Source: Silurus meridionalis
Taxonomy: Eukaryota > Chordata > Actinopteri > Siluriformes > Siluridae
DNA: 64,000 nt
Direction: 5' to 3'
Assembly (NCBI RefSeq): GCF_014805685.1
Contig: NC_060890.1
Span: 14,851,500 to 14,915,499 of the forward strand
Below the pieces are notes generated by a model that ran no database searches, had not been told where the DNA came from, and saw nothing but the letters and a program-made list of their open reading frames with translations. Position numbers and translations under genes: made by a program. Positions within the stretch are counted from its first letter, which is position 1; each line of letters starts with the position of its first letter. Of the stretch, positions 1 through 12,409 are shown piece after piece.

Positions 1-488
1 ATGTTAATGATGTATATTGGGCATTCAGTGAAATTATGATTTTTCTTCACTCCCCGGTGAAGGACTGGTATCACACTTAGGAAGTTTTTTCACGTTGCAT
101 CCATTTCCCCCTAGAGATCCAACAAAGAAGAGAAAATACTTTCTGTGGAGAAATGAAAGAATTTTACTTAAACAATTTTGATGAAAAGTTGCCACATTTT
201 TTCAGGACACATCAATGATAAAATAAAAAGAATGATATCACAGTCCAAGCAGTACCACATGCTTATTTAACTACTGTTTGTTTGTTTGTGTTTGTGTGGG
301 TTTTTTTTTTCATTTTGCATAAGCGAAATATCTGCATAACAATTTTAAAATGAAGGAATATATTGAGTTATACATTTGCCATATTTTTAATCTACATATT
401 GCTTTAAAATATTTTAGAATTGGAAATCACTTTACATGCTACTTCAGATGTTTTGTTCACTTGTTTACTGTTGTACCTGTATGTTCAG

Positions 489-1303
489 TTTGTCTCAAGG
501 TTCCTCTCGCTCATATACTGGCATGAGATTTGCTGAACTCATTGTACAGCTGACAGCCATGCTGGAGTCTGAAGATTTTAGACACTTTGAGAGCAATATG
601 TAAGTCATTCAAATCACAACATAACATCATTAACACCATTTGTTCAGAATGTTAAAATGATACTGATTTAATAAAGGATTTAATGTGAATGCATTTATAC
701 AACTTTGCAACATATTTAACTGAACTTCTCATATGTATTTTTGAACTTTTTTCTAGGTATGTGAGAGGCTGGTTCTCCCCTTATCAGAGGCAGCAGAAGA
801 CCGTCAACCCACTTATTGCACATCAAATTCAGAATCAGGCACAAATGTAAGTTTTAAAGTGGTTTTATACTATGCACATTTACAGAGAGTCTTTATAATG
901 CTAGGTTCAGTTAAATATCAGTGATAATTAATCATGTAGTTCTAGGCGTCAACAAACAAAAATCTTCCAGTTTCATTTGGACATCAAAACAAGCGAAGCG
1001 CAAACAGCTCACACACCCTGTTTATAATCCTCTGATATCTGCTCTATGAAATAATCTTGAACTTTTATATGACTCACATTTTTTTATATTTATTTTTATA
1101 CCAGGTTCCTGGAAACTGTAGAGCTCAAGGTGCAGGAGGTGAGGCAGGAGATGAAAGTGCTTTATCCAGACACAACAGTGGAGGAATGGGTTTCTCAGCA
1201 TATCACTCCAGTACTAAAGCCCATTCAAGTCTTACTGACTGATCTCCAAACTGCCTTGGATGATATGGGAATTTCCATCAGTGAATCTCACAGTGAACAT
1301 TAA
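489..1303 (+). CDS. 3' end of an unrecognised gene (last three coding exons)
   Basis: Three exons join in one frame: 489-599, 757-846 and 1105-1303, ending in TAA. Each junction has an AG acceptor and a GTAAGT-type donor, and the phases agree (the first two exons each end two bases into a codon). The readable product is about 133 residues. It is charged and probably helical, with a run containing YVRGWFSPYQRQQ and a glutamate/lysine-rich segment (VELKVQEVRQEMK) that could form a coiled coil. No signal peptide or membrane segment is visible in this part. An AATAAA at 1313-1318, ten bases after the stop, fits the transcript end. Upstream exons lie outside the window or were not found in 1-488. 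I do not recognise the family; the RFAELIVQL-type helix resembles helical-repeat scaffolds such as MIF4G, but that is only an impression. Confidence 0.6.
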
Positions 1304-1639
1304 ATTTCAATTAATAAAACATTTTTATAAATACAGAAACATACATCTTTTATTGCAAGAAGAGTATAGTTGTTTGCTAATATTTTAGGTGATATTGCTG
1401 GATATCGAATAGATATGCTAAATATTTTTTACATTCATTATATAAATGCCAAATATTATTTGAGCTATATTTTGGCTCTCATCTGGTTGCACTTTCTTCT
1501 CTGCTATAAACGGTTAATATCTGATTTATTATTAACCAATTAATGTGTACAATTCAGCTGTGAATTTATTGTGTGAATATGTTTAATTTTTAATATCAAT
1601 TAATTAAACACATTATAATTTTTGTTTGACCATATTTTT

Positions 1640-1642
<3 letters not shown>

Positions 1643-1718
<76 letters not shown>
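1643..1718. repeat. (TA)n microsatellite with short (CA)n end
   Basis: About 68 bases of uninterrupted TA dinucleotides pass into four CA units. It lies about 330 bases beyond the poly(A) signal of the left-edge gene. Open frames here encode only alternating Tyr-Ile and are not genes. Confidence 0.95.
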
Positions 1719-2083
1719 AACATTGCATATTAATTCTAATTAATAATAAAATTATAGTCTGATTTTCTTTTTGTATTTTAAAACCTAAATTCTCTAATAA
1801 TACAAAGATTAATGAGAGGAGGGGTGAACGAATGATGATATATAAGCAAAATATATAATTGTCTGTTAAAAACAATTTATTTTTATCTTTCATATTGGCT
1901 TTTTCAGCTTGTGTAAATTGATAAGTAAATGGTTAAGGTTTTTTTAATTATTATTCTATTGGATTCCTAAAAGTAAGCCTTTATAAGATGCAACACAAGT
2001 ATGCTATCACATGCTTTTTCATTCATTTATTTATGTTGGATTTTTTTTTTTATTAATTAATGATTTATTTTATGATAATGTCA

Positions 2084-2138
2084 GACATGTGAATTCACTA
2101 GTTTGACCTGTGTTGGGCAGCTGATTAGGAGGCTGGAC
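2084..2138 (+). repeat. Dispersed repeat pair, copy 1
   Basis: A stretch of about 55 bases beginning gataatgtcaga and containing attcactagtttg recurs at 3833-3887 with roughly 83% identity in the same orientation. The two copies are 1.75 kb apart, one upstream of kctd2 and one in its first intron. They are probably fragments of one transposon family I cannot name. The rest of 1720-2560 is AT-rich and shows no gene. Confidence 0.5.
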
Positions 2139-2582
2139 TTTACAGCAGGAGAAATACAGTGAAATAAATAAATGGTGTCGCTTTAAGACGACAGCTAGAG
2201 GGAGGAGTACAAACCGGATTCTATTTATTTTTCCCAAAACAGTTCTTGTAGTTCGTACACGTTTATAGTTAGTAGTCCGATGGACTGGTCACTAAAACTA
2301 AATTAATTTAATCTAAACTTCTATAACTGAGGGAGAAACAAACAGCAGCAACATGTCAGTCTATAAATACTGAAAACTTCTGTATCAGAAATAATAATAA
2401 TAAAAAAAGCAATACAGGTTTAATAAAAATCCTGATTATTACTGAGCACTTTTAAATAACAGATCCTATATTTGGAAATGCGTATATTATAAATATGTTT
2501 TGAGGAGGCTCGTAGCATTAATTTTACATTGGCTTCTCCGTGGCTTCTTTCTCCGCTTTTATTATGTATGGTGTAGCGGCAC

Positions 2583-2591
2583 CCGGAAGTG
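2583..2591 (+). promoter_or_regulatory. ETS/GABP-type site in the kctd2 promoter region
   Basis: CCGGAAGTG is a full match to the ETS-family (GABPA) consensus, 338 bases upstream of the kctd2 start codon. GC content rises and CpG appears from about 2540 to 3150, unlike the AT-rich flanks, as expected of a housekeeping promoter. No TATA box was recognised. The transcription start is inferred, not seen. Confidence 0.45.
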
Positions 2592-2928
2592 ATGGCTTTA
2601 AGTTCCTTCATAATATTAGGGCGCTTGCAGGAGTCGATTGAATAAACAAGGTGGATCAATGTCGCGTTTGATGAAACGATGAACTATGCCGTGGCGAGGG
2701 ATTGTCTCTAATACATCACCGTTTTGATCGGCGTTATCAATGCGTTTAGGTTTTATTTGCTTAGTTTAACAACGCCTTGCAGACGAGCACTGGATTTGGA
2801 GGGGGGGGGGGGATCAATTGTGGTCTGGCTTGCGAGCTGTTGTTGTATCCACAGTGTGTCATTTAGGTGAGATCGTAGCCACGTGGAGGAATTACTGATT
2901 ACACGGACTATTGTATCATTTGGAGAGA

Positions 2929-5900
2929 ATGGCAGAGCTACACATTGAAGCGAGTGCGGGCGGCCTCATTGAGCAGAGCGAGCACCGGGAGACCCGCGGC
3001 TCGGTTAGCATGCGCCTCCCGTCGCCCAGCTTTGTTCTTCCATCTCGGAGCGGTTCTGCCAGCCCGGGCCTGTCCGCGTCGAGAGCCGTGTTCGGTTTCC
3101 CAATGAAGAGCAGCCCCACATCCCCAACAGAGTCCACAGAGAAACCGGGGTCCCGGTGGGTCCGGCTCAATGTCGGAGGCACCTACTTTATCACAACCAA
3201 ACAAACCCTATGCAGGGATCCCAAATCCTTCCTGTACCGACTCTGTCAGGAAGATCCTGATCTGGACTCGGATAAGGTGAGGTGGAGATGCAACGCTTTA
3301 TACTCTGCTGTTTTATACTCATCTGTGTTAGTGACATAAAAGCTTTATTTTTGTTTATGATCGGGCAAATCAGACATTCACACATTTCCACTGAGAATCA
3401 CCTGATGACTGTGTGTTGCAGCAGAAAATCCAGCAGGCAGATACGAGCAGATCCATGAAACTGTGCCTGATCAGAATTCAAACGAGGATAAGGCCACAGA
3501 GAGTTGCCAAGATGCAGACATTAATTAAACCTATTCATTATCCCATCACCATCTATAGTTTATAGTGTGCAACCTATTTAGCGAAACTTGTCCCACTTCT
3601 GTGCCTTTCTTCCTCTTCTGCGCAATGTAGCTCTATGTAGGTCAAGGAGTAGAGAAATGACGAACTGAAAGGTACCAATATAACTGTGTGCAGAGTGTCT
3701 GCAGGTATTCAGTTACTTTCAGAGTGTAAAAACATTTTGTCTGCAAGAGAAATATACAGTATATACCCTCATACAGAACTACAATCAAAACTGAAAAACT
3801 AGACTTTTATGTTTTTTTTTTTTTCTTTTCTTGATAATGTCAGAAATTTGCATTCACTAGTTTGGCCTGTTTTGGAAAGCTGATCAGACATGCTTTTTCA
3901 TATCAATTATGTATCACATGTACAACCTTGCCTTGTGTCAGTGTTGCCGTATAATCCAGTAAGCAAGGAATGATTTTAAAACCCATTTATTGCTGCATGA
4001 ACAAAATGATCAAATGTCCACCGATTAGAAATGTCTACAGTAATGACGGTTTTAGAATAATACAGAAATATAATGATGGAAAATACATGCAGATGCAGTA
4101 AAACTTTTATAAAGTATTTGTAATCGATACTGACAGTGTTGTAAAAATAAACTGTAATGTGTCTGGTGTCACTCCTGCTGCAAAGATAATAATACTCAAT
4201 CCTGGGTGTATATGCGGCTTTATTTTTGTATGGGATCGTATTATACATATTGTTTCTCTGCACAGGATGAGACAGGAGCTTATTTGATTGATAGAGATCC
4301 CACGTACTTTGGACCTATCTTGAATTATCTGAGGCACGGAAAGCTGATCATCAACAAGAACCTTGCTGAGGAAGGTGAGGTAGACTATCTTGTGTGCTTT
4401 GTTATATTATAATAGCAGCATGCTATGGGCTTTCTTAAGGGACTTTTTGGGTTTTTTTGTGTAGAAAAAACACAGTGCAAAAATGATGGCTGTATTAATT
4501 GTTTAATCATTGTAGGGTAGAGAGTGTCTAAAACATGGTGTTTGTTTGATATTTTGTTATGGAGGAGTTAAGCAATGTGAATTACTCACTTTTGCCTGAG
4601 TTCATAGTAAAACATGACCGGATCTGACGTTATAGGAGGATAATCGCAGACGGCGTGGTGTGATGTGGTTAACGCAAAGCTGAATTACTGATACCCCAAA
4701 GTTGTTTGTGCTCCAGTTATTTGCTGCAGTGTTTTAATCTTCTTATATGACAGCAGAGTTTTTAGTTTTTTAAAGTAACATTTTTCATTTGTTAAAATTT
4801 GACACATTTATATATATTTTATCTGTACCAAGTTCAATTTAATGTTTTGGACCAGCCACAAAACAAAGTGTCATTCACTGTATTTTTATAACAGCCATAA
4901 ACCTTATTCCCTCTCCAGCCTCTCATACTTTCTTTTAATGTTGAGGGGGGAAAAACAGCTCATGTTACAGAGAAACCTCAAAACCCTGAACACACTGTCG
5001 TGCCAGACAACTTAGAGGAACATCTGTACTTCTGGTTTGCTGGCACTGAAGAGATCTTTCAAACTGCTTTACAGCAACCTCTACCATAACATTGATTGGA
5101 TTTTTAAATTCGTTTATGTGGCACGTCCGCATACAAGTATACTTAGATTGTCCTATATAAAGCTTCATTTTATATTGAAAGCATTAATATAGACATTGTA
5201 GTCAGAGCTTTTTTATATAAAAAATAGACGGTGGTACAATGGAGCACATTGTTTTATCTTGTGCATATTAAACTTTCAGTGATCTATAACATATGTTGTT
5301 GACAAATTTTGTTAACTGCAAGATGCTTACATTTAAAGGAATAAGATAAAAAAGACTGCCAGTGTGAGCATTCCTTCACATCTTGTTGTCTTAAATACTT
5401 TCGAATTGTCTTGTAAATAAAATCTTACAATGCTGTCCCTTCTGGCTCCTGCAGGTGTTCTAGAGGAAGCTGAGTTTTATAACATTGCGTCATTGGTGAG
5501 GCTGGTAAAGGAGAGGATACGAGACAATGAGAACAGGACGTCTCAGGTGTGTGAGAGAATGTAGCCAGGATGAAGGGTGCTTTGTGAGCTTGGTTCTTGG
5601 CAGGTCAGCCGAGAAAATGGATTAAGTCCCAGAGCTGGACTTTAAGTTAACAATTTACAAAATGTACCATCAGTTCGTTATCATAAGGAGCATGCCCCTT
5701 CTGTCTTTTAGCTTTATAATCAAATAAGTAAAAAATGTGTATGTTAATAACAGGTAGTTTGGGGGAGTGGTAGCTCACTGGTTAAGGTTACTGATCGGAA
5801 GGCGGGGGGTTTAAGCCCTGGTATCACCTAGCTGCCACTCTTGGGCCCTTGAGCAAGGCCCTTAACCCTCTGTGCTCGAGGGGCACTGTATCGTGGCTGA

Positions 5901-7601
5901 CCCCGTGCTCTGTCCTCAGCTTCCAAATGAGCTGGGATATGTGAGGAAAAGAATTCCACTGTGCTGTAATGTATATATGATGAATAAAGGCTATTCTTCT
6001 TCTTCTTCTTCCCCTTCTTCTTCTTTTCTAACTTTCAGAAAAATAACTATGGATGGTGCAAAAATAAACAAACGTGAATGCAATATATGGACAAAAGTCC
6101 TTGGACGCCTGAGTTTTCCAGCCATATGTGCTTCTTCTGCAAACTGTTACAACACAGTTGCACCTTTTTTCAGCATAAAAGCATATGAAGATATGGTTTA
6201 CATGGTTTGGAGTGAAAGATCTTGAGTGGCCTGCTGAAGAGCTCTGAACTCAATTTTACTAAACACTTCGGGAGGAATTGGAACACTGACTGCAACCCAG
6301 GCCTCCTCACCTACATCAATACCTGCCTTTACTAACACCCTTGTGGCTGAAAGAGCACAAATATCTATAACCGCACTCTAAAATCTAGTGGGAAAATTTT
6401 TCCAGAAGAGTGGAGGGTATAATAGCAACAAATGGGGATTAAATATGGCATGGGATGTTTAAAAAGCACATATAAATCAAATGTTCAGGTGTCCACAATC
6501 TTTTGTCCATTTAGTGTATAACGGTATGTGACAGGGGAAATCTTAAGTACTATTTCACTGCTTCTTGATTCTTTTCTTCTATATTAGTGTATAAAAGCTT
6601 GTTTTTGACTTCATTTAAGTCTAGATTGTGCTTTTTTTCCCCTTCAAATAAAGGTCCTTAAAAGATCTCTTTGTATTTGCAGGGCCCAGTGAAACATGTG
6701 TATCGTGTACTTCAGTGCCAAGAAGAGGAACTCACCCAGATGGTCTCCACAATGTCTGATGGGTGGAAGTTTGAGCAGGTGAGCTGGCCTTTGTGTACTC
6801 AACCCTTTGTTTAGTTTCTTTTTATGTGAGGACCTGTTAAACGTAGTGCAGGTCACATGCAATAGCACACTGACATTCAGAATATATAGCCCCCTATTCA
6901 CTGAACTGGTCTGTTAACCTTTTATTTTTACTGTGAAAAAACATTTTTTTCTCCATTATTACTTTGGAAATTGCATTTGCTCAGTGGAAGTCCACAGCTG
7001 TAATTTCACTCTATGTGAATTGTGCTTTAATTAGATAAAAGCTTGGCTACTTATCTATTCATTCACTCTAAAGAACTGCAAAGCTCTTGTGAGGCTTCTG
7101 TTTTCAGACCGATGTTTTTTAGATTTCAAGCTTGCATGACGTAAATTGACGTAAATTGAAATCTCCTCGCATTTATTTAAAGAGATCTTCATGTTGCCTT
7201 GATTTTAATTAAACGTATTTATTTTTCTAGCTTATAAGCATTGGCTCCTCTTACAACTACGGAAATGAGGACCAAGCGGAGTTCCTGTGTGTGGTTTCCC
7301 GGGAACTTAACAACTCCACTAATGGGATTGTTATTGAGCCAACTGAGAAAGCTAAGGTGAGTGCAAAGTTAATGTTTGTTCAAAATTTTTTATATCACAT
7401 TTATTCAAAATCAACTCTTGTTTAGATTAGTGCTAAATCTAATGCTAATTTTTGAAACAACGAAAAATGTAACAACAAGATTTTTTACTTGGGTTTATTT
7501 AATTATATTTATAATTATATTATGATGTTACATTTAATAAAATAATTTAAAACAAATAATTTAACTATTTCTTTGCATTAGACAACCTTAAATAAAATCG
7601 A

Positions 7602-7668
<67 letters not shown>

Positions 7669-8593
7669 TAAATTGTGTTTATTATTAAAAGAAGCAAAAG
7701 AACAGTTCATCTGCTTAGAATCGATTCGAAAAGCTTTACTACTGACCAAAATTGCATAACGCACATTCTGATCCGCACAAATGCATTATTAAGACAGGAT
7801 ATATGAATTATAAATGTACTGGCCAAAAAGCCTAAGTATAGGAGCAATTTGTAAAAAAAGATTATTTGAGCATATGTTCTATCATTTTATCCCTTAGAGT
7901 TGGCATTAAAACAACCTTTTTTATGTCCAACATTGCAAGTGATAATGGTTTGACATATAGTAGAAAAGATAAATATGTGCAAGTTTAATAATAATGGTTC
8001 AACTCAGGACATAATGCTCTCAAGATAATTCACACTGACCATATTTGAACTATTTATATGTTAAATTCTTACTATCAAAACTCGATGGGAGGAGTGTCTT
8101 ATAAACTGTATACTGAATTTAGATATTTTAGATCATATCTGTCGAACTCAAGGCCCGATGTACAATTATATCGGGCCTGCAAGATCATGTTATATAGATC
8201 TAATATTATTGTTATTAATGGCCCGGCGTTATGAAGCGCTGATAACACACAAACTACAGATCCCATAATGCAGCGCTTCAGCTGCCTTGCCGAATGCTAC
8301 CTAAAGTGTGCTTTGAGTTTTGGCCCCCTGTGCAATTGAGTTTGACACCCCTGTTTTAGATCATCTAGATAATATCAGGATATTTTAGATATTTCCATTG
8401 AACACATTTTTAGTTTAAATTGAAGAGCATTAGTGCATGCTACAGCATGTTTAATAACTAATCACTAATGAAATGTCATTCCTTAGTGCACATTAACCTC
8501 ATATGTGTATCCTGTAATGCATATCATATGTTTAAGAAGGCTATTTGACCTTTTTTCACATAGATTCTTCAGGAGAGAGGATCCCGGATGTAA
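2929..8593 (+). CDS. kctd2: KCTD2, BTB-domain CUL3 adaptor
   Basis: Six coding exons: 2929-3276, 4266-4374, 5455-5546, 6683-6778, 7231-7356 and 8564-8593, giving 266 residues (human KCTD2 about 263). All introns are GT-AG with matching phase. The start is the first ATG after a non-ATG open stretch; MAEL opens human KCTD2 too. The N-terminal ~75 residues are Ser/Pro-rich and variable. The T1/BTB domain starts at about residue 76 ([15 protein letters not shown]) and runs through [19 protein letters not shown]. The C-terminal half holds the family's conserved domain and ends ILQERGSRM. The stretch [15 protein letters not shown] separates KCTD2 from its paralogues KCTD5 and KCTD17. By family knowledge it forms pentamers and links CUL3 to substrates in the cytosol. 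Introns carry a SINE, a Tc1 relic, a (TA)n tract and a hAT MITE. Confidence 0.95.
3833..3887 (+). repeat. Dispersed repeat pair, copy 2
   Basis: Partner of the repeat at 2084-2138, in the same orientation, inside kctd2 intron 1. It shares gataatgtcaga, cattcactagtttg and agctgat blocks. No terminal inverted repeats were recognised. Confidence 0.5.
5761..6025 (+). mobile_element. tRNA-derived SINE in kctd2 intron 3
   Basis: The head has a pol III A-box-like tagctcactggttaagg and a weak B-box-like ggtttaagccc. The body holds ttgagcaaggcccttaac, a block I know from very abundant fish SINEs. It ends in aataaaggctattc followed by a (TTC)n tail. Orientation is the same as kctd2. I could not define a target-site duplication. 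Confidence 0.8.
6083..6519 (+). mobile_element. Tc1/mariner relic, family A, copy 1
   Basis: Imperfect terminal inverted repeats: atggacaaaagtccttggac on the left and the reverse complement of atggacaaaagattgtggac on the right. The interior keeps the decayed C-terminal part of a Tc1-type transposase (remains of the SPDLNPTEHLW-type region near 6220-6290). It is shorter than a full 1.2-1.6 kb element and has no usable reading frame. It lies in kctd2 intron 3. Related fragments lie at 24130-24405 and 54614-54911. Confidence 0.75.
7611..7664. repeat. (TA)n microsatellite in kctd2 intron 5
   Basis: 54 bases of pure TA, preceded by ten A. Confidence 0.95.
8126..8361. mobile_element. Small hAT-type MITE in kctd2 intron 5
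   Basis: The 220-base body (8134-8353) is flanked by a perfect 8-bp direct repeat, ttttagat, at 8126-8133 and 8354-8361. Eight bases is the hAT target-site length. The right end reads gagtttgacacccctg, and its reverse complement CAGGGGTGTCAAACTC matches the left end (decayed to catatctgtcgaactc). There is no transposase, so it moved with help in trans. Confidence 0.85.
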
Positions 8594-11282
8594 GGAGACC
8601 TTTTTAGCTGTGCTGACACAGATTCCCCCCCTCCCCTCCTCTCCTCTCTTCTAGTTTCTCTTCTTTAACCATACAGCTGACTCAGTCAGCTCACATGGCT
8701 ACCCTTCCTTTCTATCACCCTCCTCCCTTGTGCCTTTCCACATTGGGGGGTGTCCCCCTCCCTGCAGTGCTGCAACATCACCCATCCAGCACCATCACCT
8801 GAGGTCACTGCTGTTATAAAAAAAAAAAAAATAAAAAGTACAAAGTTAGATGATCTGTGATGATGCAGGACTCACTATGATGACTGGGGGGGAGTCCAAG
8901 TAATATTTGGGTCTGTCACTATAACAACTGATGTAGTCATCTACAATGCCTCGGAACTTGATCATTAATCGCTTTCATATCCTCGTCATAATCATCTATA
9001 GACTTTGTCATTGCTGGCATGCTAGTTACAAGGGATGCCTGTGCCCTGGTCAGCTAGGCTGTGTTATCATCATCAAAATCTCCTCAGGACTTCCAGGGGT
9101 GCAAAAAAAAAAAACCTAGTAGAAAAAAGCAGAAATGTTTGCCCCCTACACCCCTCTCATATTAAGCACATTTACTCACTGTGTAAAACCGAGCGAGTGT
9201 ATAAGTTAATATCAGCAGCAACACTCACTCGTTATCATTTCAGTGTCTACCACAGCCTGGCTTGGCCTTTGAACATGCAGAGCCATTTTTGTATTGTAGT
9301 GTATCTTTTTATTTCACTCTTTCCCCTTGTGTTTGACCCACCTGAATTCATTGAAGGGTATCGGATGTTCCAAGTCACGTTGGAGGTGTTTATTTATCCC
9401 CTCATGACATGTGCGCGTCAAAAAAGAAACATGCAATGCTGATGGTGTGAAAAGATTATGAACATGGTTTTGTTACACTAGAGTTTGTTAGAAAACCAGT
9501 TTGTGTATCGTAACAGTCACATTTGACTAAGGAAGCTTATGAATCAACTTGTGCTCCTAGTTAGTTTTGTCCAGTGCCTCATCACTTATTTGCGTATGTA
9601 AATGATTTTTTTTTGTTTGTGTGTTGTGTTCACCCTCTGGCTATTTTTATGCGACTGGAAAACTGGCACTCCATAGTCTTATTTCACACTATTTCTCAAA
9701 AATTGTTTTGTTTCTCTCTCTCTCTATATAAGTGCATCAGTTCTTTTTGTCACAAATGAGCTCCATGAGACTGTTGACAGACAACATGCTCAAACGATTT
9801 TTGAGTCACTGCAGAACTCTGTTCTGTACTATGATTGTTCATCTTTTTTCGACTTGGTAAGATCAGCTCCAGTTCTCCATAGAACTCTTTTTATTTTGGC
9901 TGTTTAACTGTTCTATCTCATATTTAAAAAAAAAAAAAGAAAAACATTAGATAAGTTATAGTGGAATAGCAGTGAATGTTAAGGGCTCTATTTTACATGG
10001 ATTGAGATGCTTGCCCTCATGTCAAAAATCTATCGTATAACTTCAGGTAAACTGTGCTTCTTTCATAATTTGACATCAGCCAGTATTTGGTCCTGTTTTA
10101 CATGTAATTTCCTCATTGTTTGATATCTATCCACTTAAGACTAGCTTTCTAAATAAAATCACACACCCTTAAAAGTTAACTACTTTAACATAAGGTCCTT
10201 GTTAAATATCACATAGAATGTAAAACTGCATGTTTTGATGTCTGTTATTCATGTTCATTAAGAAGCCGCTGTCATAGGCAGCATGTAGATGTAAAACTTT
10301 TGGTTTCAATTGCACATTTAAAAGCACTATTTTTTTTTTTCATTTGGCCCCTGCTTTAAAATGTGACGCAAAGTAGAAGGGGTTGCCAAAAACGTGCTCC
10401 ATATTATAGTATTTATTTAGGTTTTATAACCTAAAATAGAAATAGTTTTAAGGCAAATTTAGATGTTTCATATACCTTCTTGCTTTTGGACACTGAGAAT
10501 TTGCTATTGAACTCCTATGAGTACTCGGAGTTGATGAAATGCATCCCGTGGAGTGTTCCTCTTTGTTCAGTCAGAGTTGTTTATTATTGAAGTTTTCATA
10601 TTGTGCTATTCTCCCTGCTGCTGAAAAGTAAGATATGATCTTCAACAATGTGTTTGCTTAATGACTCATGCAAAATAGGAAAGTGGTGGGAGTTGGGGAT
10701 TCCTGTCTGTTTGGATAGTATACGATCATCACTGAGGCAAAATAAGCTGTCTTTACTCTGTATTATACACAGATGTCCTTGTAGCACTGTGTCTAATGTT
10801 GTGCACAGTTTCCTTTGTACAGGGTTCTTTAGCCAAACTCCTGGCTAAAACCGGTGGGTTCTTACAATCCAAAGCCCAAAATGGCAAAATGTTAAGCTTT
10901 TATTCGTCTTAACAACAAATCGTTAATCAGAAAAAAAACAAGATTTAAACACATGCACTTGAGAGACCTCTTGTGTCACAATTTACTTGTTTACTTTGTT
11001 GTAGTTAACTGTTTGAAGGGAAAAAGCTAGAAACATGGCATTTCACTTATATAGTCTTCTTGTGCACAAATGTAGAATAATGATGATGGTCTGGGCTCTT
11101 TTTTGTAGCCATCAACATTTCTTTAAAAACCACAAGTTTTCCCCCAAGGCTTAAACAATTAAAGAAATGAAAGGGAATCCCTATTTCATATTATGTTCTT
11201 TATTTATTTTTTTTTTCATTTCCTGATTACTGATATGTTAAGACCATTCAGAGCTTAATAATTTGCCATTTTGGCCTTGGCC

Positions 11283-11320
<38 letters not shown>

Positions 11321-12331
11321 AGGATTGCTTAATGGTCCCTTGTTTCAAAAACTGAATGTGTTTAGTTCAATTTCACATGTTCATTATGTCAGTGTTGGTG
11401 GTTAATGTTTTTACTCACATTGTAAAGAAACGTTTTGTTTGCACCCTTAATGTTTTTATTGCACTTTAATTATGTTGGTGTCTTTTTTTGTTTATTTCTG
11501 TCAAACAGCAGAGATGTGGAGAAATGTCATGTTTGTATACTTTAGGTCAATTTTAAAACAATTATCCCTTTTTTTTTTTTTTTTTTTGGTAAGATTTGTG
11601 TATCATAAAGAAATAGGAGCATATAGGAGCCACTGAATTATAGATTCATTTTCCATGTCCATTTTCCCATTTGTGTGTATTAAACAGAGGCAAAAAAACC
11701 CATGTTTTCTGTGGAAGGAGGAAAAAAAAAAATTTCACTGAGGTTATTTGGTGTTCTGTCAAACTGTGGAGAGGGAGGGGACTGTGTTTTCTGGTATGTG
11801 AACTTGAAAGCATGCATTGTGTTAGAGTATATAATATTCTATACTGGGACTTTGTCTAGCCTTGTGGTGTTGTAGGGGTAAAATGGTGCATGGACAGTTT
11901 TTCAGAGCTTCTGGATGCCATGTGCAAGGGGAAAACTTTCAGACAGATGATTCGCAAACTCCTGTTTATTCTGTTATTTTTTTTTTTTTGTCCAAATCTA
12001 CAATATGTGGATAAATGTCTTTTTTAAAACAGACATTTAGAAAGTGAGTCAGTTGGTCAGGAATGCAGACCCGTTGTATTAGTTTGTGTTAAATAGTCTG
12101 TCTGTCACAATAGTCTGCATCACCTGCATGCTTGGATATACAGTACATACACACGTGTGCATGTGGGCACACACATACCGAGAAAGGCATATAAACTTTT
12201 ATAGCAAACCTGCTCCTTACACCAGATGTTTTGAATGTGTTAAGTTATCGACTGTATTGATGTCATGTGTGACCTTTTGTCTAAAAGTTTGTGGAGCTAA
12301 GTGTTCTGGAAAATGATAGTCTTGGTCAAAT

Positions 12332-12409
<78 letters not shown>

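Noticed and set aside
1642..1893. Frames with long Tyr-Ile runs at the (TA)n tracts (also 15133-15438, 45631-45946, 46156-46395, 62536-62808)
   Set aside because: They come from TA microsatellites, not protein genes.
2916..3204. Two minus-strand frames of 88 codons opposite kctd2 exon 1
   Set aside because: GC-rich shadow of a real coding exon in other frames; no promoter, splice partner or family match.
9035..9442. 135-codon plus-strand frame after kctd2
   Set aside because: No splice partner, low-complexity and unlike any protein I know; it lies in the probable 3' UTR or spacer.
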